Assembly: GCA_029721435.1 (NCBI GenBank)
Contig: CM056586.1
Span: 72,374,607-72,438,606 of the forward strand
Direction: 5' to 3'
Origin: Gymnothorax reevesii
Lineage: Eukaryota; Chordata; Actinopteri; Anguilliformes; Muraenidae
Length of the DNA: 64,000 bases
Positions 61,301 through 64,000 of this stretch are shown in pieces (the stretch's first letter is position 1; the number at the start of each line of letters is the position of its first letter). The translations under genes and the position numbers were made by a program. The notes below the pieces were generated by a model that was not told where the DNA came from, did not search any database, and saw only the letters and a program-made list of their open reading frames with translations.

Positions 61301-62093
61301 CAAGAAGAACACCTTTGTGCCCAAATATCAAGGAGCTCACTATCCAGTACATTCACAGGAAAAATGATTGTTGGTTTAACGTGATTTTTAGAATCTATGT
61401 GTGTCTTTCTTTTACAGTTCAGTTTCACCTTTGTGGAGACGCACTCTACGCAGGCGGTGAAGTTACGGCTTCCGTTCTGGAGCAGCTGGGGAGATGACCT
61501 GTCGGAGGACAGTTCTGAGATCGACTCCAAAAACAGACCCATAATCACCTCGGAGGGGAGTCACCCCTGGAACATCGACGGTGACCTGGTGGAACTGCCC
61601 TCCGATCTCCTCGTCAGGTAGGGGACCGACCAGAGGACTGAAGGTGATGGCAGCGGAGCCTGACCACAGTCCACTGCTTCACTGCTCTAACTATTCGCCC
61701 TGTAAAGTGAGACACTGGATGCATCTCAGGAATGTGCCTCGTCACACTTCCTTGTTGAATTGGGAGACAAATGGAGGAAAGGCAGTTATGTTTTTACCTT
61801 TATGAGTTTGGGACACACTCAAATGCCATACTTATAAATGACTTTTGAGTTAAGGACTAGATTGGTTCGGCTATTGCCTGTGGAGAAAGGATTTTAGATC
61901 CGCTCTTGCTCTGCAGAGATTGACTGTTCACTTACACATTGTGATCTGCGGTGCTGAGACTGACGTCCTGTGAGACGGTACTCGGCTAAGATGAGGCCTC
62001 TCGTTCTGCAGGGTGCACCCACGGCTCATCACGCTCTTCGGGACGAACATTGAGGAGGGTGAAGACTCTCACATCACGTGTAGCTGCCTTTAA
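10001..62093 (+). CDS. cerkl: Ceramide kinase-like protein, exons A-K (5' exons not in window)
   Basis: Join of 10001-10132, 13957-14020, 31671-31813, 39993-40067, 46510-46687, 48583-48651, 55775-55809, 56454-56562, 58939-59035, 61418-61617 and 62012-62093. All junctions are AG/GT, phases match, and the joined frame is open for 393 codons to TAA at 62091. The product has the diacylglycerol/sphingosine-kinase catalytic fold, with loop [13 protein letters not shown] in exon C followed by a [11 protein letters not shown] segment. Exon E reads [15 protein letters not shown], fitting CERKL better than ceramide kinase CERK. In humans CERKL is a retinal stress-protective protein mutated in retinitis pigmentosa 26; lipid-kinase activity has not been shown convincingly. 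Human CERKL is over 500 residues, so roughly 150 N-terminal residues (PH-like region) are missing, presumably upstream. Both full-length retrotransposons lie in its introns. Confidence 0.9.
10133..13956 (+). other. cerkl intron A-B
   Basis: A 3.8 kb intron. It is C/G-rich just after the donor (10140-10350) and at 11690-11790, and AT-rich elsewhere. No transposon or second gene is recognised, which makes it the cleanest intron in the window. Confidence 0.6.
13957..14020 (+). CDS. cerkl: cerkl exon B
   Basis: Acceptor CCCTCAG and donor GGGTAAGT. It encodes [20 protein letters not shown] plus a split glycine. The last 19 bases of the exon and the donor are repeated twice in tandem directly downstream, so three consecutive copies of exon end plus GT exist. 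Confidence 0.9.
14002..14121 (+). repeat. cerkl: 40-bp tandem repeat copying the end of exon B and its splice donor
   Basis: CTGGATGGATATGATGGGTA starts at 14004, 14044 and 14084, a 40-bp period with about 2.9 copies. The first two copies carry donor GTAAGT (14021 and 14061); the third carries GTATGT (14101). Each junction also makes TATGCAG, an acceptor-like word. Using the second or third donor would read TAA directly after exon B. Confidence 0.95.
14500..15075. promoter_or_regulatory. Candidate conserved non-coding element in intron B-C
   Basis: A non-repetitive block without coding potential. It contains GGCACTTTAATTACC facing GATAAAGTGCC (an inverted repeat around a TAATTA homeobox-type core), an E-box CAGGTG at about 14770, and compact GC-rich and AT-rich patches. 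The look is that of a vertebrate enhancer, but conservation could not be tested here. Confidence 0.3.
15830..16331. mobile_element. Non-autonomous Tc1/mariner-like relic, copy 1
   Basis: Ends in inverted ACTGCCTGGCC and GGCCAGGCAGTG repeats. The interior matches 32669-33201 in opposite orientation (shared ATTTATT..., ACCGAGTGGTT and CTCGGCC blocks). It is about 500 bp, with only remnants of a transposase C-terminus. Confidence 0.6.
16612..17305. mobile_element. hAT-like MITE with long inverted repeats
   Basis: About 694 bp starting CAGTGGCGTAGC and ending GCTACGCCACTG. Inverted homology runs more than 100 bp inward (shared TAGTCCTGGCTAGT and TTTTCCAATTATCGT). It is flanked by an 8-bp duplication with one mismatch, GGTGTAAC and GGCGTAAC, as expected for hAT. 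It has no coding capacity. Confidence 0.8.
17968..18627. mobile_element. Teleost MITE with AAAGGA-CAGTGTGTA termini
   Basis: Left TTTAAAGGACCAGTGTGTAA and right TACACACTGCTCCTTTAAA form an inverted repeat. The left part carries GGCATCTAGTGGTC. A second repeat (about 18308-18545, ending TTTGGTTGAAGAAATACG) is inserted in it. The superfamily is not assigned with certainty. Confidence 0.6.
20040..20300. repeat. About 105-bp repeat in three copies
   Basis: GACTTTGAATGTAATCTGTC-type words followed by AAAAATTTG and GTGTGAAAGC-type words recur three times. The same sequence forms the inverted MITE at 48706-48852, so this looks like the tandem form of that family. Confidence 0.7.
21347..21604 (-). 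pseudogene. THAP-domain-like remnant
   Basis: The minus strand reads [13 protein letters not shown] and then [10 protein letters not shown], matching the second half of a THAP zinc finger (C-x2-H-F pattern). The upstream cysteines and any transposase core are not visible. I infer a relic of a THAP-bearing transposase inside the 3.3 kb element. It rests on one motif. Confidence 0.35.
23200..24152 (+). pseudogene. Tc1-family transposase pseudogene
   Basis: An N-terminal HTH ([20 protein letters not shown]) is followed by an AT-hook-like ARKRQGRKP. The catalytic motifs are WSDESKF (first D), QQDNAKPH (second D, in another frame) and [11 protein letters not shown] (E), 34 residues after the second D, the DD34E of Tc1. 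Frame breaks occur near 23490, around 23630-23690 (an AT-rich scrambled patch) and near 23830-23910. Inactive. Confidence 0.85.
24213..24718 (-). repeat. 3' LTR of copy 1
   Basis: TG...CA termini (TGTTATGG to CATTACA on the plus strand). It contains three p53-type half-sites at 24615-24646 and the CTCF-like core CTGCCATCTAGTGG at 24688-24701. It is adjacent to the inverse polypurine tract CCTCCATTCC at 24719-24728. Confidence 0.95.
24852..29604 (-). pseudogene. gag-pol of copy 1, frameshifted between RT and RNase H
   Basis: The first in-frame ATG is at 29604 (minus). Gag, zinc knuckle, protease DTGAS, integrase and RT (YIDD) are all in one frame. The frame is lost at a T run (25428-25434, seven T against six A at the same site in copy 2), just after RT. 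The RNase H part continues in another frame from about 25430 to the stop at 24852-24854. The gag coiled coil lacks three heptads found in copy 2. The homopolymer position means a sequencing or assembly error is possible. Otherwise the copy is a recent inactive insertion. Confidence 0.9.
29697..29717 (-). promoter_or_regulatory. Primer-binding site of copy 1
   Basis: Read on the plus strand: ATCCCGGAC, CTT, GAGCCCCCA. It is identical to copy 2, three bases from the LTR: the two nine-base parts of a tRNA-Pro primer site separated by three extra bases. Confidence 0.6.
29721..30226 (-). repeat. 5' LTR of copy 1
   Basis: 506 bp, reads identical to the 24213-24718 LTR. p53-type half-sites at 30123-30154, CTCF-like core at 30196-30209, and an inverse TATATAAGG box near 30066-30074. 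Confidence 0.95.
30331..31670 (+). other. Rest of cerkl intron B-C before exon C
   Basis: No gene. It includes short stretches resembling common fish interspersed repeats (for example CAGTCCTGGGGACCCACTG at about 30926) and a CA/CG-alternating run at 31578-31612. The last 50 bp before 31670 hold a good pyrimidine tract and acceptor CCCCCTGCAG. Confidence 0.5.
31671..31813 (+). CDS. cerkl: cerkl exon C (GGDGS nucleotide loop)
   Basis: Acceptor CCCCCTGCAG and donor GTGAGA. It encodes [20 protein letters not shown] followed by [10 protein letters not shown] and a PLGVIPAG end. GGDGS is the nucleotide-binding signature of diacylglycerol, sphingosine and ceramide kinases, and no key residue of it is changed here. 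Confidence 0.95.
31863..32167 (+). repeat. 38-bp GC-rich minisatellite, 8 copies
   Basis: Eight near-identical copies of a 38-bp unit starting CCGGCCCGACTCTGGGACAG. It begins 50 bp after the exon C donor. Because 38 is not a multiple of three, all three frames stay open and create spurious 90-124-codon frames. Very low divergence suggests recent expansion. Confidence 0.98.
32669..33201 (-). mobile_element. Non-autonomous Tc1/mariner-like relic, copy 2
   Basis: Ends CACTGCCCGGCCAAAAAAA and TTTTTGGCCAGGCAGTG, inverted. The minus strand retains transposase-like scraps: [20 protein letters not shown] resembles the Tc1 motif around the last catalytic residue (SPDLNPIENLW type). It matches the copy at 15830-16331. 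Confidence 0.65.
33325..33980. repeat. Repeat with degenerate internal units and a CTCF-like core
   Basis: Three degenerate roughly 140-bp units share AAGGTCATGACCT, CATACCTGT and GCCATATCTT words. The ends carry CGCCGTCGCCACGCC and CCCACGCCGTCGC. One unit contains CCACCAGGTGGCGC (33765-33778), a near-consensus CTCF core. The family is not recognised. Confidence 0.6.
34081..34385. repeat. GAATT-rich low-complexity tract
   Basis: Degenerate repetition of TTGAATTGAATTTAATT-like words over about 300 bp. No coding or structural role is evident. Confidence 0.8.
35440..35765. promoter_or_regulatory. Candidate conserved non-coding element in intron C-D
   Basis: Non-repetitive, non-coding block with GGGGATTATTTGCAAAC (an OTX/CRX-type GGATTA followed by an octamer-like word), CCAATTAGATGCGTAATACC and CATTAGCG homeobox-type sites. 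Cerkl and its vertebrate neighbour neurod1 are both retinal genes, so an enhancer is plausible. This is inference only. Confidence 0.3.
36380..36975. promoter_or_regulatory. Candidate conserved non-coding element in intron C-D
   Basis: About 600 bp without repeats but dense in transcription-factor-like words: GGGTAATTAATGCC, TTCCAATTAATTTGCC, TTTGATATTTC, the palindrome ATGAATATTCAT and CTTAATTAAGTTAATTG. Such clustering of TAATTA and octamer-like sites is common in ancient vertebrate enhancers. Confidence 0.35.
36976..39992 (+). other. Remainder of cerkl intron C-D, no gene
   Basis: About 3 kb of mainly AT-rich sequence. 37611-37640 resembles the start of a common fish MITE (AAGCTACACTAAGCAAGATT). 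38580-38730 is rich in TAGCTAG words. A CT run (39972-39990) forms the exon D pyrimidine tract. No exon seen. Confidence 0.45.
39993..40067 (+). CDS. cerkl: cerkl exon D
   Basis: Acceptor TCTCTCTCAG and donor GGTAAAA. It encodes [20 protein letters not shown] and HIIMG. With exon C it completes the PAGSTD turn of the catalytic domain. Confidence 0.9.
40464..40659. mobile_element. TTAA-flanked MITE with internal hairpin, copy 1
   Basis: TTAACCCTTAGAGC at the left and GCTCTAAGGGTTAA at the right, bounded by TTAA. Internally CCTATCATG pairs with CATGATAGG and AGAGCTCCC with GGGAGCTCT, giving a long hairpin. It is non-coding. TTAA target and CCC ends point to the piggyBac superfamily. Confidence 0.75.
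42075..42370 (+). mobile_element. Truncated piggyBac-like fragment
   Basis: Begins TTAACCCACTGCGACCGG and then has CCCTTTAAGACCGGGAGC, typical of piggyBac-like 5' ends. A short frame [18 protein letters not shown] follows from 42308. No right end was found. Confidence 0.35.
42424..42596. repeat. Two ATT/AAT microsatellites
   Basis: (ATT/AAT)n at about 42424-42465 and (AATAAT)n at 42559-42595, separated by 90 bp. They create homopolymeric artificial reading frames on both strands. Confidence 0.9.
42835..44130. repeat. Degenerate interspersed repeat with a direct internal copy
   Basis: TTTTGATCAGGATCATGCGTAG (shared core of about 20 bases) near 42840 recurs near 43705 as TTTTGATCAGTATCATGTGTAG. 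Both are followed by GATGCAATGTGC and a related flank, an 860-bp spacing. A CTCF-like GCCCCCTAGAGG lies at about 43588. Non-coding; family unknown. Confidence 0.5.
44150..45930 (+). other. Part of cerkl intron D-E, no gene
   Basis: A GAT/AAT-rich simple stretch at 44150-44240 is followed by unique-looking sequence. Frames at 45465-45760 lie in a GC-rich patch (45490-45720) without a recognisable domain or good splice context. An enhancer-like AT block at 45375-45480 precedes it. A G run lies at about 45879-45889. Confidence 0.4.
45931..46026. mobile_element. Short TTAA MITE, hairpin deleted
   Basis: Left end TTAACCCTTAGAGCACTGAAA as in 40464, right end TTTAGCCCTTTAAGGGTCA. Only about 95 bp: the internal hairpin is absent and the right TTAA is mutated. 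Confidence 0.6.
46510..46687 (+). CDS. cerkl: cerkl exon E
   Basis: Acceptor CTGCTTTAG and donor GTAAGG. It encodes [19 protein letters not shown], then [20 protein letters not shown] and [13 protein letters not shown]. This exon distinguishes CERKL from CERK and forms part of the lipid-kinase C-terminal beta-sandwich. Confidence 0.92.
47213..47427. mobile_element. TTAA-flanked MITE with internal hairpin, copy 2
   Basis: Bounded by TTAA at 47213 and 47424, with TTAACCCTGACAGTGC and GGGCTCTAAAGGTTAA ends. A central perfect stem pairs ACTTGTTTGAAAGAGCT with AGCTCTTTCAAACAAGT. Same family as 40464-40659. Confidence 0.7.
47715..48204 (-). mobile_element. tRNA-derived SINE, copy 2
   Basis: About 490 bp in cerkl intron E-F, minus orientation, with a 15-bp duplication CCATACTGACTAATT (47700-47714 and 48205-48219) that is perfect. 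The poly-T is at the left. The tRNA-like head at the right has box B GGTTCGAGCCC (at about 48129-48139) and box A near 48180-48194. It is highly similar to 3303-3786. Confidence 0.9.
48583..48651 (+). CDS. cerkl: cerkl exon F
   Basis: Acceptor TCTGTTGCAG and donor GTACGT. It encodes [20 protein letters not shown] and TK, plus a split codon. This is a variable linker region in CERKL proteins. Confidence 0.85.
48706..48852. mobile_element. Palindromic MITE (CTGCTTTCATACCG type)
   Basis: Left CTGCTTTCATACCGAACGC and right GCGTCCGGTGCGAAAGCAG are inverted repeats, each followed inward by an AAATTTTT-type core and a TAATCTG-type word. About 147 bp, non-coding. The same sequence is tandemly arranged at 20040-20300. 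Confidence 0.7.
49067..49514. mobile_element. TTAA-flanked piggyBac-like MITE
   Basis: Begins TTAACCCTTTGACACCCAGC and ends GGCGCGAAGGGGTTAA, with TTAA on both sides, about 450 bp. The terminal inverted repeat is short. No transposase recognised. Confidence 0.5.
49651..50146 (+). repeat. 5' LTR of copy 2
   Basis: TGTAATG to CATAACA. It carries a CTCF-like core CCACTAGATGGCAG (49668-49681), three p53-type half-sites (49724-49755), a TATA box TATATAAGG (49806-49814) and ATTAAA polyadenylation signal (50056-50061). Confidence 0.97.
49724..49755 (+). promoter_or_regulatory. Three consecutive p53-type half-sites in the LTR
   Basis: AGACATGTCC, one base, GGACATGTCT, one base, GGGCAAGTCT. Each fits RRRCWWGYYY exactly. 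They lie about 50-80 bp upstream of the TATA box. The other LTRs have them at 55284-55315, 24615-24646 and 30123-30154; the solo LTR has them at 9500-9531 with one mutated base. Binding is inferred from the consensus. Confidence 0.55.
50150..50170 (+). promoter_or_regulatory. Primer-binding site, tRNA-Pro-like with 3-nt insertion
   Basis: TGGGGGCTC, then AAG, then GTCCGGGAT, starting three bases after the LTR. Without AAG it equals the 18-nt tRNA-Pro primer site known from gammaretroviruses. The same insertion is in copy 1, so it is a family trait. Confidence 0.6.
50263..55077 (+). CDS. Gag-pol polyprotein, Gmr1-type order (Gag-PR-INT-RT-RH)
   Basis: 1604 codons from the first ATG (50263); an upstream in-frame GTG at 50230 is unlikely. 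From ATG: a SAP-like segment near residues 15-50, a charged heptad coiled coil (about 80-170), a capsid region (about 185-340, with [12 protein letters not shown]), and a zinc knuckle C-x2-C-x4-H-x4-C (404-417). Then protease DTGAS (496-500), integrase H750/H757/C787/C790 and catalytic D821, D880, E916 (D-x35-E), a GPY/F-like segment (about 1045-1070), RT with YIDD (1337-1340), and RNase H to the end (CLSRV). In most Ty3/gypsy elements integrase follows RNase H; here it precedes RT, as in Gmr1 of Atlantic cod. There is no stop or frameshift and all catalytic residues are present, so it may be active. No env frame follows. Confidence 0.95.
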   Translation: MDDFLASPTVGVLKSFKKTELLEICRQLELTEVKPAMRKARLAREIVEYYIDENVFAPGDLEQFPVENPNIEMELKLKMLEIEREEREKEREEKEKEREEREKEREEKEKEREFEREEKEKQRQFELEKLAREEKQREFELEKFARQRDFELEKFDREERLQMEQLKIKIATENKFRASQEVKLVPPFSEKDVDNYFQCFEKVAKSCQWPKEHWPLMLQTVLKGKAQQAYSALSADDSSDYEIVKKVIMRAYELVPEAYRQKFRGLKKSENQTYVEFANEKKVCFERWCTSMEVKDDFNSLKEMVLVEEFKNCVKDDVKTYLNEKQALNLQSAAKFADEYVLTHKSKFQSSSNNKWSQFQKKGYGDTQDSSPKDKDKSGDGAQKSSNRSDQSVKADSDKSGLVCSYCKKSGHVTTNCWFLKAKKEKEKDTKPNAFVKTRLETPVVDNQSAKLPASCGAKKPNTADFVREEFLPFVSEGFVALNEHTTPVPIYILRDTGASQSLLLMDSLELRDETTSGDFILVQGIEGRTVSVPLRSIFLKSDLVTGQVKVGLMSSLPIKGVSLLLGNDLAGGKVVPPVHLTSQPSTENGDEDPSLYPSCAVTRAMAKKAKEDDVVVPSSTLNSQDSGGSPHDSDWPTMVSPFEDLSDTFISSLFSQPDGSGDSDVSGDLSLSRKRLIEEQTNDPEIGVLKRRALPEKEIDAVPVGYYLKDGVLMRKWRPPDIPANADWAVVRQIVVPKVYRNEILTMAHSLPLGGHLGVNKTVDKIMKHFFWPGLRKDVSNFCKTCHTCQVVGKHQLDPPVAPLQPIPAFGEPFSRVIVDCVGPLPKTRSGNQYLLTIMCASTRFPEAIPLRNIKATAISKALIKFFTLFGLPREIQSDQGSNFTSGLFQQVVYELGAKQILSSAYHPESQGALERFHSTLKTMMRTYCYDHEKDWDEGVHLLLFAAREAVQESTGFSPFELVFGHEVRGPLLLLSEQWQEEEPQISLLDYVSKFKERLRAACDLAKENLKSSQGKMKTWYDHKARSREFKPGEMVLVLFPLQSNPLQARFHGPYEILTKLNDLNYIVKTPDRRKPKQLCHINMLKPYHDRNARVAAVTSDSPMVETCEDEGEFQDDEPRIKAEVLSCKLSNTEVLQNLDVKLQHLEPSQRDQFERLIKKYEDLFPDVPKRVTIASHDVDVGDAKSIKQHPYRMNPEKRKIAEKEVEYMLKHDIIRPSNSDWSSPCVLVPKPDGSTRFCTDYRKVNAVTRTDVFPIPRIDDCIDSVGQAKFLTKIDLLKGYWCVPLTERAKSISAFATPSGLYQYEVLPFGMKNAPATFQRMIQSTIAGLPHTGAYIDDLITWSDSWEEHLKDVETLFQRLTQANLTVNLSKSDFGCATVTYLGYVIGQGKVAPINAKVQAIMDFPVPDNKKALRRFLGMIGYYRKFCKNFAEIALSLTNQLKKGVKFTWDDTCQRAFDHLKSLLCHFPVLKSPDFNKPFSIAVDASDQACGSVLLQRSDSDDIEHPVAYFSRMFNRHQRNYSTIEKELLALVLSLQHFEVYVCTGQKPMMVYTDHNPLMFLSKMKNKNRRLLNWSLILQEFDLEIKHVKGTDNVIADCLSRV
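55078..55210 (+). other. Element 3' untranslated segment and polypurine tract
   Basis: 133 bp between the gag-pol stop and the 3' LTR. It is AT-rich with TATATATATAT and a weak stem, then GGAATGGAGG directly before the LTR, the plus-strand primer tract. No envelope-like frame fits here. Confidence 0.8.
55211..55706 (+). repeat. 3' LTR of copy 2
   Basis: Reads identical to 49651-50146. CTCF-like core 55228-55241, p53-type half-sites 55284-55315, TATATAAGG 55366-55374, ATTAAA 55616-55621. Being sense and 68 bp from exon G, it could serve as an alternative promoter or poly(A) site for cerkl. Confidence 0.97.
55775..55809 (+). CDS. cerkl: cerkl exon G (35-nt exon)
   Basis: Acceptor CCCGCTGCAG and donor GTGAGC. 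It encodes [11 protein letters not shown]. Its branch-point and pyrimidine tract must lie within the 68 bp left between LTR and exon; ACTGAC and a C/T-rich tract are present. The phase fits both neighbours. Confidence 0.8.
56040..56365. repeat. Common fish interspersed repeat (LINE/SINE-like)
   Basis: Contains GGAGCCTGTCCCAGCTGA, CAATTTAGAGTCTCCA, a GGGGAGAACGTGCAAACT segment and TCCACTGCACCACCGTGG, phrases of a family widespread in teleost genomes (recalled, not searched). It ends within intron G-H, just before exon H. Confidence 0.6.
56454..56562 (+). CDS. cerkl: cerkl exon H
   Basis: Acceptor TGACCTAG (weak pyrimidine tract) and donor GTCAGT. It encodes [20 protein letters not shown] and the PRGLAPTTR end, a well conserved CERKL/CERK block (NISIMAIPC and SVAPRGLAP). 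Confidence 0.92.
56585..56880 (+). repeat. 33-bp minisatellite, about 8 copies
   Basis: Unit TATTGTAGCACAGCAGGTCT plus GTGTGTGTATAGA, repeated eight times with drift to GGATGT/TATAGCAC variants. It starts about 22 bp after the exon H donor. As 33 is a multiple of three it yields an artificial repeated peptide ([11 protein letters not shown]). Confidence 0.95.
57286..57329. repeat. 44-bp block duplicated 1.1 kb away, copy 1
   Basis: Contains ACTCGCTCATACACTGGCGC followed by GCACATGCTCATGTCAC. An identical block lies at 58385-58428 after the long CA array. Confidence 0.85.
57370..57730. mobile_element. Relic of the 4334-6750 Tc1-like family
   Basis: AAATGTTTCAGATCATCAAAC, ATTAGACAAAG and GTGGCCCTATGCAAAAAAGT match the left TIR of the 4334 element. 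CAGCCCTGTTGAATC matches inverted sequence near its right TIR. No transposase remains. Confidence 0.65.
58317..58393. repeat. (CA)n microsatellite
   Basis: About 77 bp of CA with one CATA interruption. A further shorter CA run lies at 58599-58621. Both are in cerkl intron H-I. Confidence 0.98.
58385..58428. repeat. 44-bp block duplicated 1.1 kb away, copy 2
   Basis: Identical to 57286-57329 through CATGTCAC and directly joined to the CA array. Confidence 0.85.
58939..59035 (+). CDS. cerkl: cerkl exon I
   Basis: Acceptor CCTCTTTAG and donor GTGAGC. It encodes [20 protein letters not shown] and [12 protein letters not shown], the DGS-containing block shared by CERK and CERKL. Ends in phase 0. 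Confidence 0.92.
59518..59790. repeat. Probable interspersed repeat in intron I-J
   Basis: GGAGGCATTATGTCGACACC followed by CCGTCCGTCGTCCGTTAAC resembles a repeat start seen in fish genomes. No domain in the 91-codon frame. Low certainty. Confidence 0.3.
60570..60680. mobile_element. Short relic of the Tc1-like TIR
   Basis: GATTTCATTT, ACTGGCCCTACGTGGGAAAA and CTAATTGCCCCCT correspond to the TIR of the 4334-6750 element (GGCCCTATGTGAAAAAGTAAGTGCCCCC type). Confidence 0.5.
61418..61617 (+). CDS. cerkl: cerkl exon J
   Basis: Acceptor TTCTTTTACAG and donor GTAGGG. It encodes [18 protein letters not shown], an acidic Ser-rich insert and [20 protein letters not shown](I/V)DGD is a conserved lipid-kinase C-terminal motif; the FVE motif precedes it as in CERK and CERKL. 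Confidence 0.93.
62012..62093 (+). CDS. cerkl: cerkl terminal exon K
   Basis: Acceptor CGTTCTGCAG. It encodes [20 protein letters not shown], a Cys-containing tail and TAA. The tail fits CERKL proteins (HPRLI block close to the end). Confidence 0.92.
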
Positions 62094-62390
62094 GCTGCCG
62101 TCTCCACGGCGATTAACCAAAGGCTTTTCCTGGCCTTACAGGCTTCAAGGGCTTCAGTTCTCACTCGCATACATTACCCAGACTGCACTGCACCACACTG
62201 TGATCAGGAAGTTATAGAGCAGGTCGTAAGTTCAAATGCAAATGCAAGTGCAACATTTCAGTGCTTAAGACTAAAATACAGGTGGTTTCTGAACCATTGC
62301 TTTGTTTTTATAAACTCTTAGTTTTTGTGAAGTACACTTTTTATAAGACATACTATTTAAGAAATAAATGAGAGAAAAGCTCACCTTGAA
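62094..62390 (+). terminator. cerkl: cerkl 3'UTR and polyadenylation signal
   Basis: The first canonical AATAAA after the stop is at 62363-62368, followed by a TGTGCC/TTTTTCC-rich downstream region. That gives a 3'UTR of about 290 bases. Other weaker signals further on are possible. Confidence 0.6.
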
Positions 62391-62499
62391 TGTGCCTTTT
62401 TCCTTTAAAATATGTGTTTATTTCCGCTGTTTGCTGTCCTTGTCATGAAATTACTACACTTGAATGCACAGATACAACTTTTGAATGACAAAAAACATG

Positions 62500-62830
62500 C
62501 ATTAAAGCAGGCATGGGAACCTCCAGTCCTGCAGGGCCAGTGTGTCTGCAGCAGATTTTCATTTCTATCAATTACCCTGACTAATTGAGTTAATTGGTTG
62601 CATACACAAATACAGATTCGTGCAAAGGTTTTATCAAAGAAAAATGTTTTGTAGAGAGAGAAGAGCATTCATTTGTGGTCATGTATGATAATTTAAAGAA
62701 ATGCGCCTGAAATGTCAGATTTCATGAATAGCTCGGCTAATTTAGATAATCAACTAATTAAAGTCCAGAAGTTGGTGTGAAAACCTGGGACAGATACGGC
62801 CCTCGCTGCCCATCCCTGCATTAAAGGAAC
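62500..62830. repeat. Interspersed repeat downstream of cerkl
   Basis: AACCTCCAGTCCTGCAGGGC, then GCAGATTTTCATTTCTA and TGACTAATTGAGTTAATTG, ending AAACCTGGGACAGATACGGC, a layout seen in common fish repeats (recalled, not searched). Confidence 0.45.
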
Positions 62831-62861
62831 ACTTCTACCTGAACTGACTTCAGAACTGGAG

Positions 62862-62891
62862 ATCGATCGATCTATCTGTCTATCTATCTGC
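62862..62891. repeat. GATC/CTAT microsatellite
   Basis: GATCGATCGATCTATCTG followed by CTATCTATCTG, about 30 bp, in the 3' flank. Confidence 0.85.
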
Positions 62892-62899
62892 ATTCTTGG

Positions 62900-63417
62900 C
62901 CCTTCACAGTATGTGTTTGCCATTATTAAAGCTAATGGTTGCAAAGTCCTGAATGGGAGCGCGGCAGGTCCGAAATCGCAGAGTCACCGACTCTTGGGCC
63001 TGGGCTGGATGGCAGAGGGATGCAGGACCGGCGTTACGCTGCAGTTTTACTGCGTCCCAGTAAAGAAGCTGAACTCTGACCCCCACTGTAGCCCTGCGGA
63101 GCAGCACACTGCCAGCCCTGAGTGCACACAGCTGGCCCGGCTCACCTCAGAGTCAAACCAGCAAGGGCTCGGTCAAAGAGCACTCAGGTGAGGGAGCCCT
63201 ACTGCAGAAGATCCATACACGATGCGTTTCACTTCTGTGGTAATGTTTTCTTTCAGCATTTACCTCATCTCTTTTCATCACACAAAAGAAAAGGATTTAC
63301 ACACATTACCACTGCAGCAGTCATACGAAGGGAATTGGACTTCTGACTGACAGCGAGCTTGACTGGTCACCAATCTTGCGGAGCATGATCCGATGTGATA
63401 ATCCTGAATATACCCTT
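62900..63417. other. 3' flank, no gene recognised
   Basis: Small frames only. The expected neighbour in many vertebrates is itga4, converging from the other strand, but no integrin tail sequence is visible here. Confidence 0.4.
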
Positions 63418-63710
63418 ATGAAAATATTCTATAGTTATTTCTTAGTAATACTTTAGTATAATGGCATAACTGTGGTATTATATAGTTTGCATAGTATAAC
63501 TAGAGTAGTACTATAACCATCACATTATAACTATAGTATTGCCACATTCAACAGTACCATGATATTAATGTAGTCCACTCAACTGTACTGCTGTAGTTTG
63601 AATAACTATAGTATCACTATAGTAATAATATACTATGGTGGCAAAAATACCATCCATTTACCAGACGATAACTGGCTTGGAACTACAGTAACTTTTCCTC
63701 AGGGTATAAA
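63418..63710. repeat. AT-rich CTATAG-type MITE, copy 2
   Basis: Starts CTTATGAAAATATTCTATAG and ends AGTAACTTTTCCTCAGGG, roughly inverted. It is dense in ACTATAGTA words and aligns with 172-380. Confidence 0.6.
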
Positions 63711-64000
63711 ATATGTCACTTTTAAATTTGATCAGGAACCCAAGCAGTTGCATCGTATTTTCAGTGATGAGGTTGATCAGAAGGTCTGAACTCGGCAGCC
63801 GGAGAGAGAAGGCGAGACGTGGCAGGTCCCTCAGCGGGGTGCGACAGCGAGAATCAGACTTTAGCAGAAGCACACCGCCCCCCCCACAAATTAAAACAGC
63901 AAAGGAGATCGCCAAAATCATCGAAACCGGGCCGTGTCTTACAATTTATTAAAACCTAAAAGGATAGTTCACTTCGCAGAAGAAACTGCTTGGAGAAGTT

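Noticed and set aside
10001..62093. Ceramide kinase (cerk) rather than cerkl
   Set aside because: Exon E ([19 protein letters not shown]) and exon D (HIIMG) fit CERKL, and the cysteine-rich CERK linker is absent.

Overview
The window is nuclear DNA from a ray-finned fish, most likely a teleost. It carries most of one spliced gene, with exons on the + strand, GT-AG introns and heavy transposon load: Ty3/gypsy LTR elements, Tc1-like DNA transposons, a LINE fragment, tRNA-derived SINEs, TTAA-flanked and hAT-like MITEs, and many CA microsatellites. There is no bacterial, plasmid or phage signal. The species cannot be fixed from sequence alone.

Host gene: eleven exons between 10001 and 62093 join in one open frame (393 codons plus stop) encoding the C-terminal part of ceramide kinase-like protein (cerkl). 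The chain includes the diacylglycerol-kinase-type GGDGS nucleotide loop and a natural stop. The N-terminal exons are not found and probably lie upstream of the window. Exons are labelled A to K here. Introns range from 394 bp (J-K) to 17.6 kb (B-C).

Layout: 1-10000 is upstream or intronic and holds a CA repeat, a SINE, a 2.4 kb Tc1-like element broken by a LINE fragment, and a TTAA MITE split by a solo LTR. 10001-14020 holds exons A and B; the 3' end of exon B with its splice donor is tandemly triplicated. 14021-31670 is a giant intron with MITEs, a 3.3 kb element carrying a THAP-like remnant, and a Tc1-like transposon whose right TIR was entered by a 6 kb LTR retrotransposon (copy 1, minus strand, one frameshift). 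31671-48651 holds exons C to F, a 38-bp minisatellite, further MITEs and a second SINE. 49651-55706 is copy 2 of the same LTR retrotransposon, sense, with identical 496-bp LTRs and an uninterrupted 1604-codon gag-pol frame, ending only 68 bp before exon G. 55775-62093 holds exons G to K and a 33-bp minisatellite, and 62094-64000 holds the 3'UTR and flank.

The most notable content is the LTR retrotransposon. Its domain order is Gag-protease-integrase-RT-RNase H, integrase before reverse transcriptase, which marks the Gmr1-like branch of Ty3/gypsy. Its LTR carries three adjacent p53-type half-sites and a CTCF-like core, and its primer site resembles a tRNA-Pro site with a 3-nt insertion. The two near-identical copies lie in opposite orientation around exons C-F, whose total length is exactly 155 codons. 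That arrangement could promote exon circularisation, in-frame skipping or inversion.
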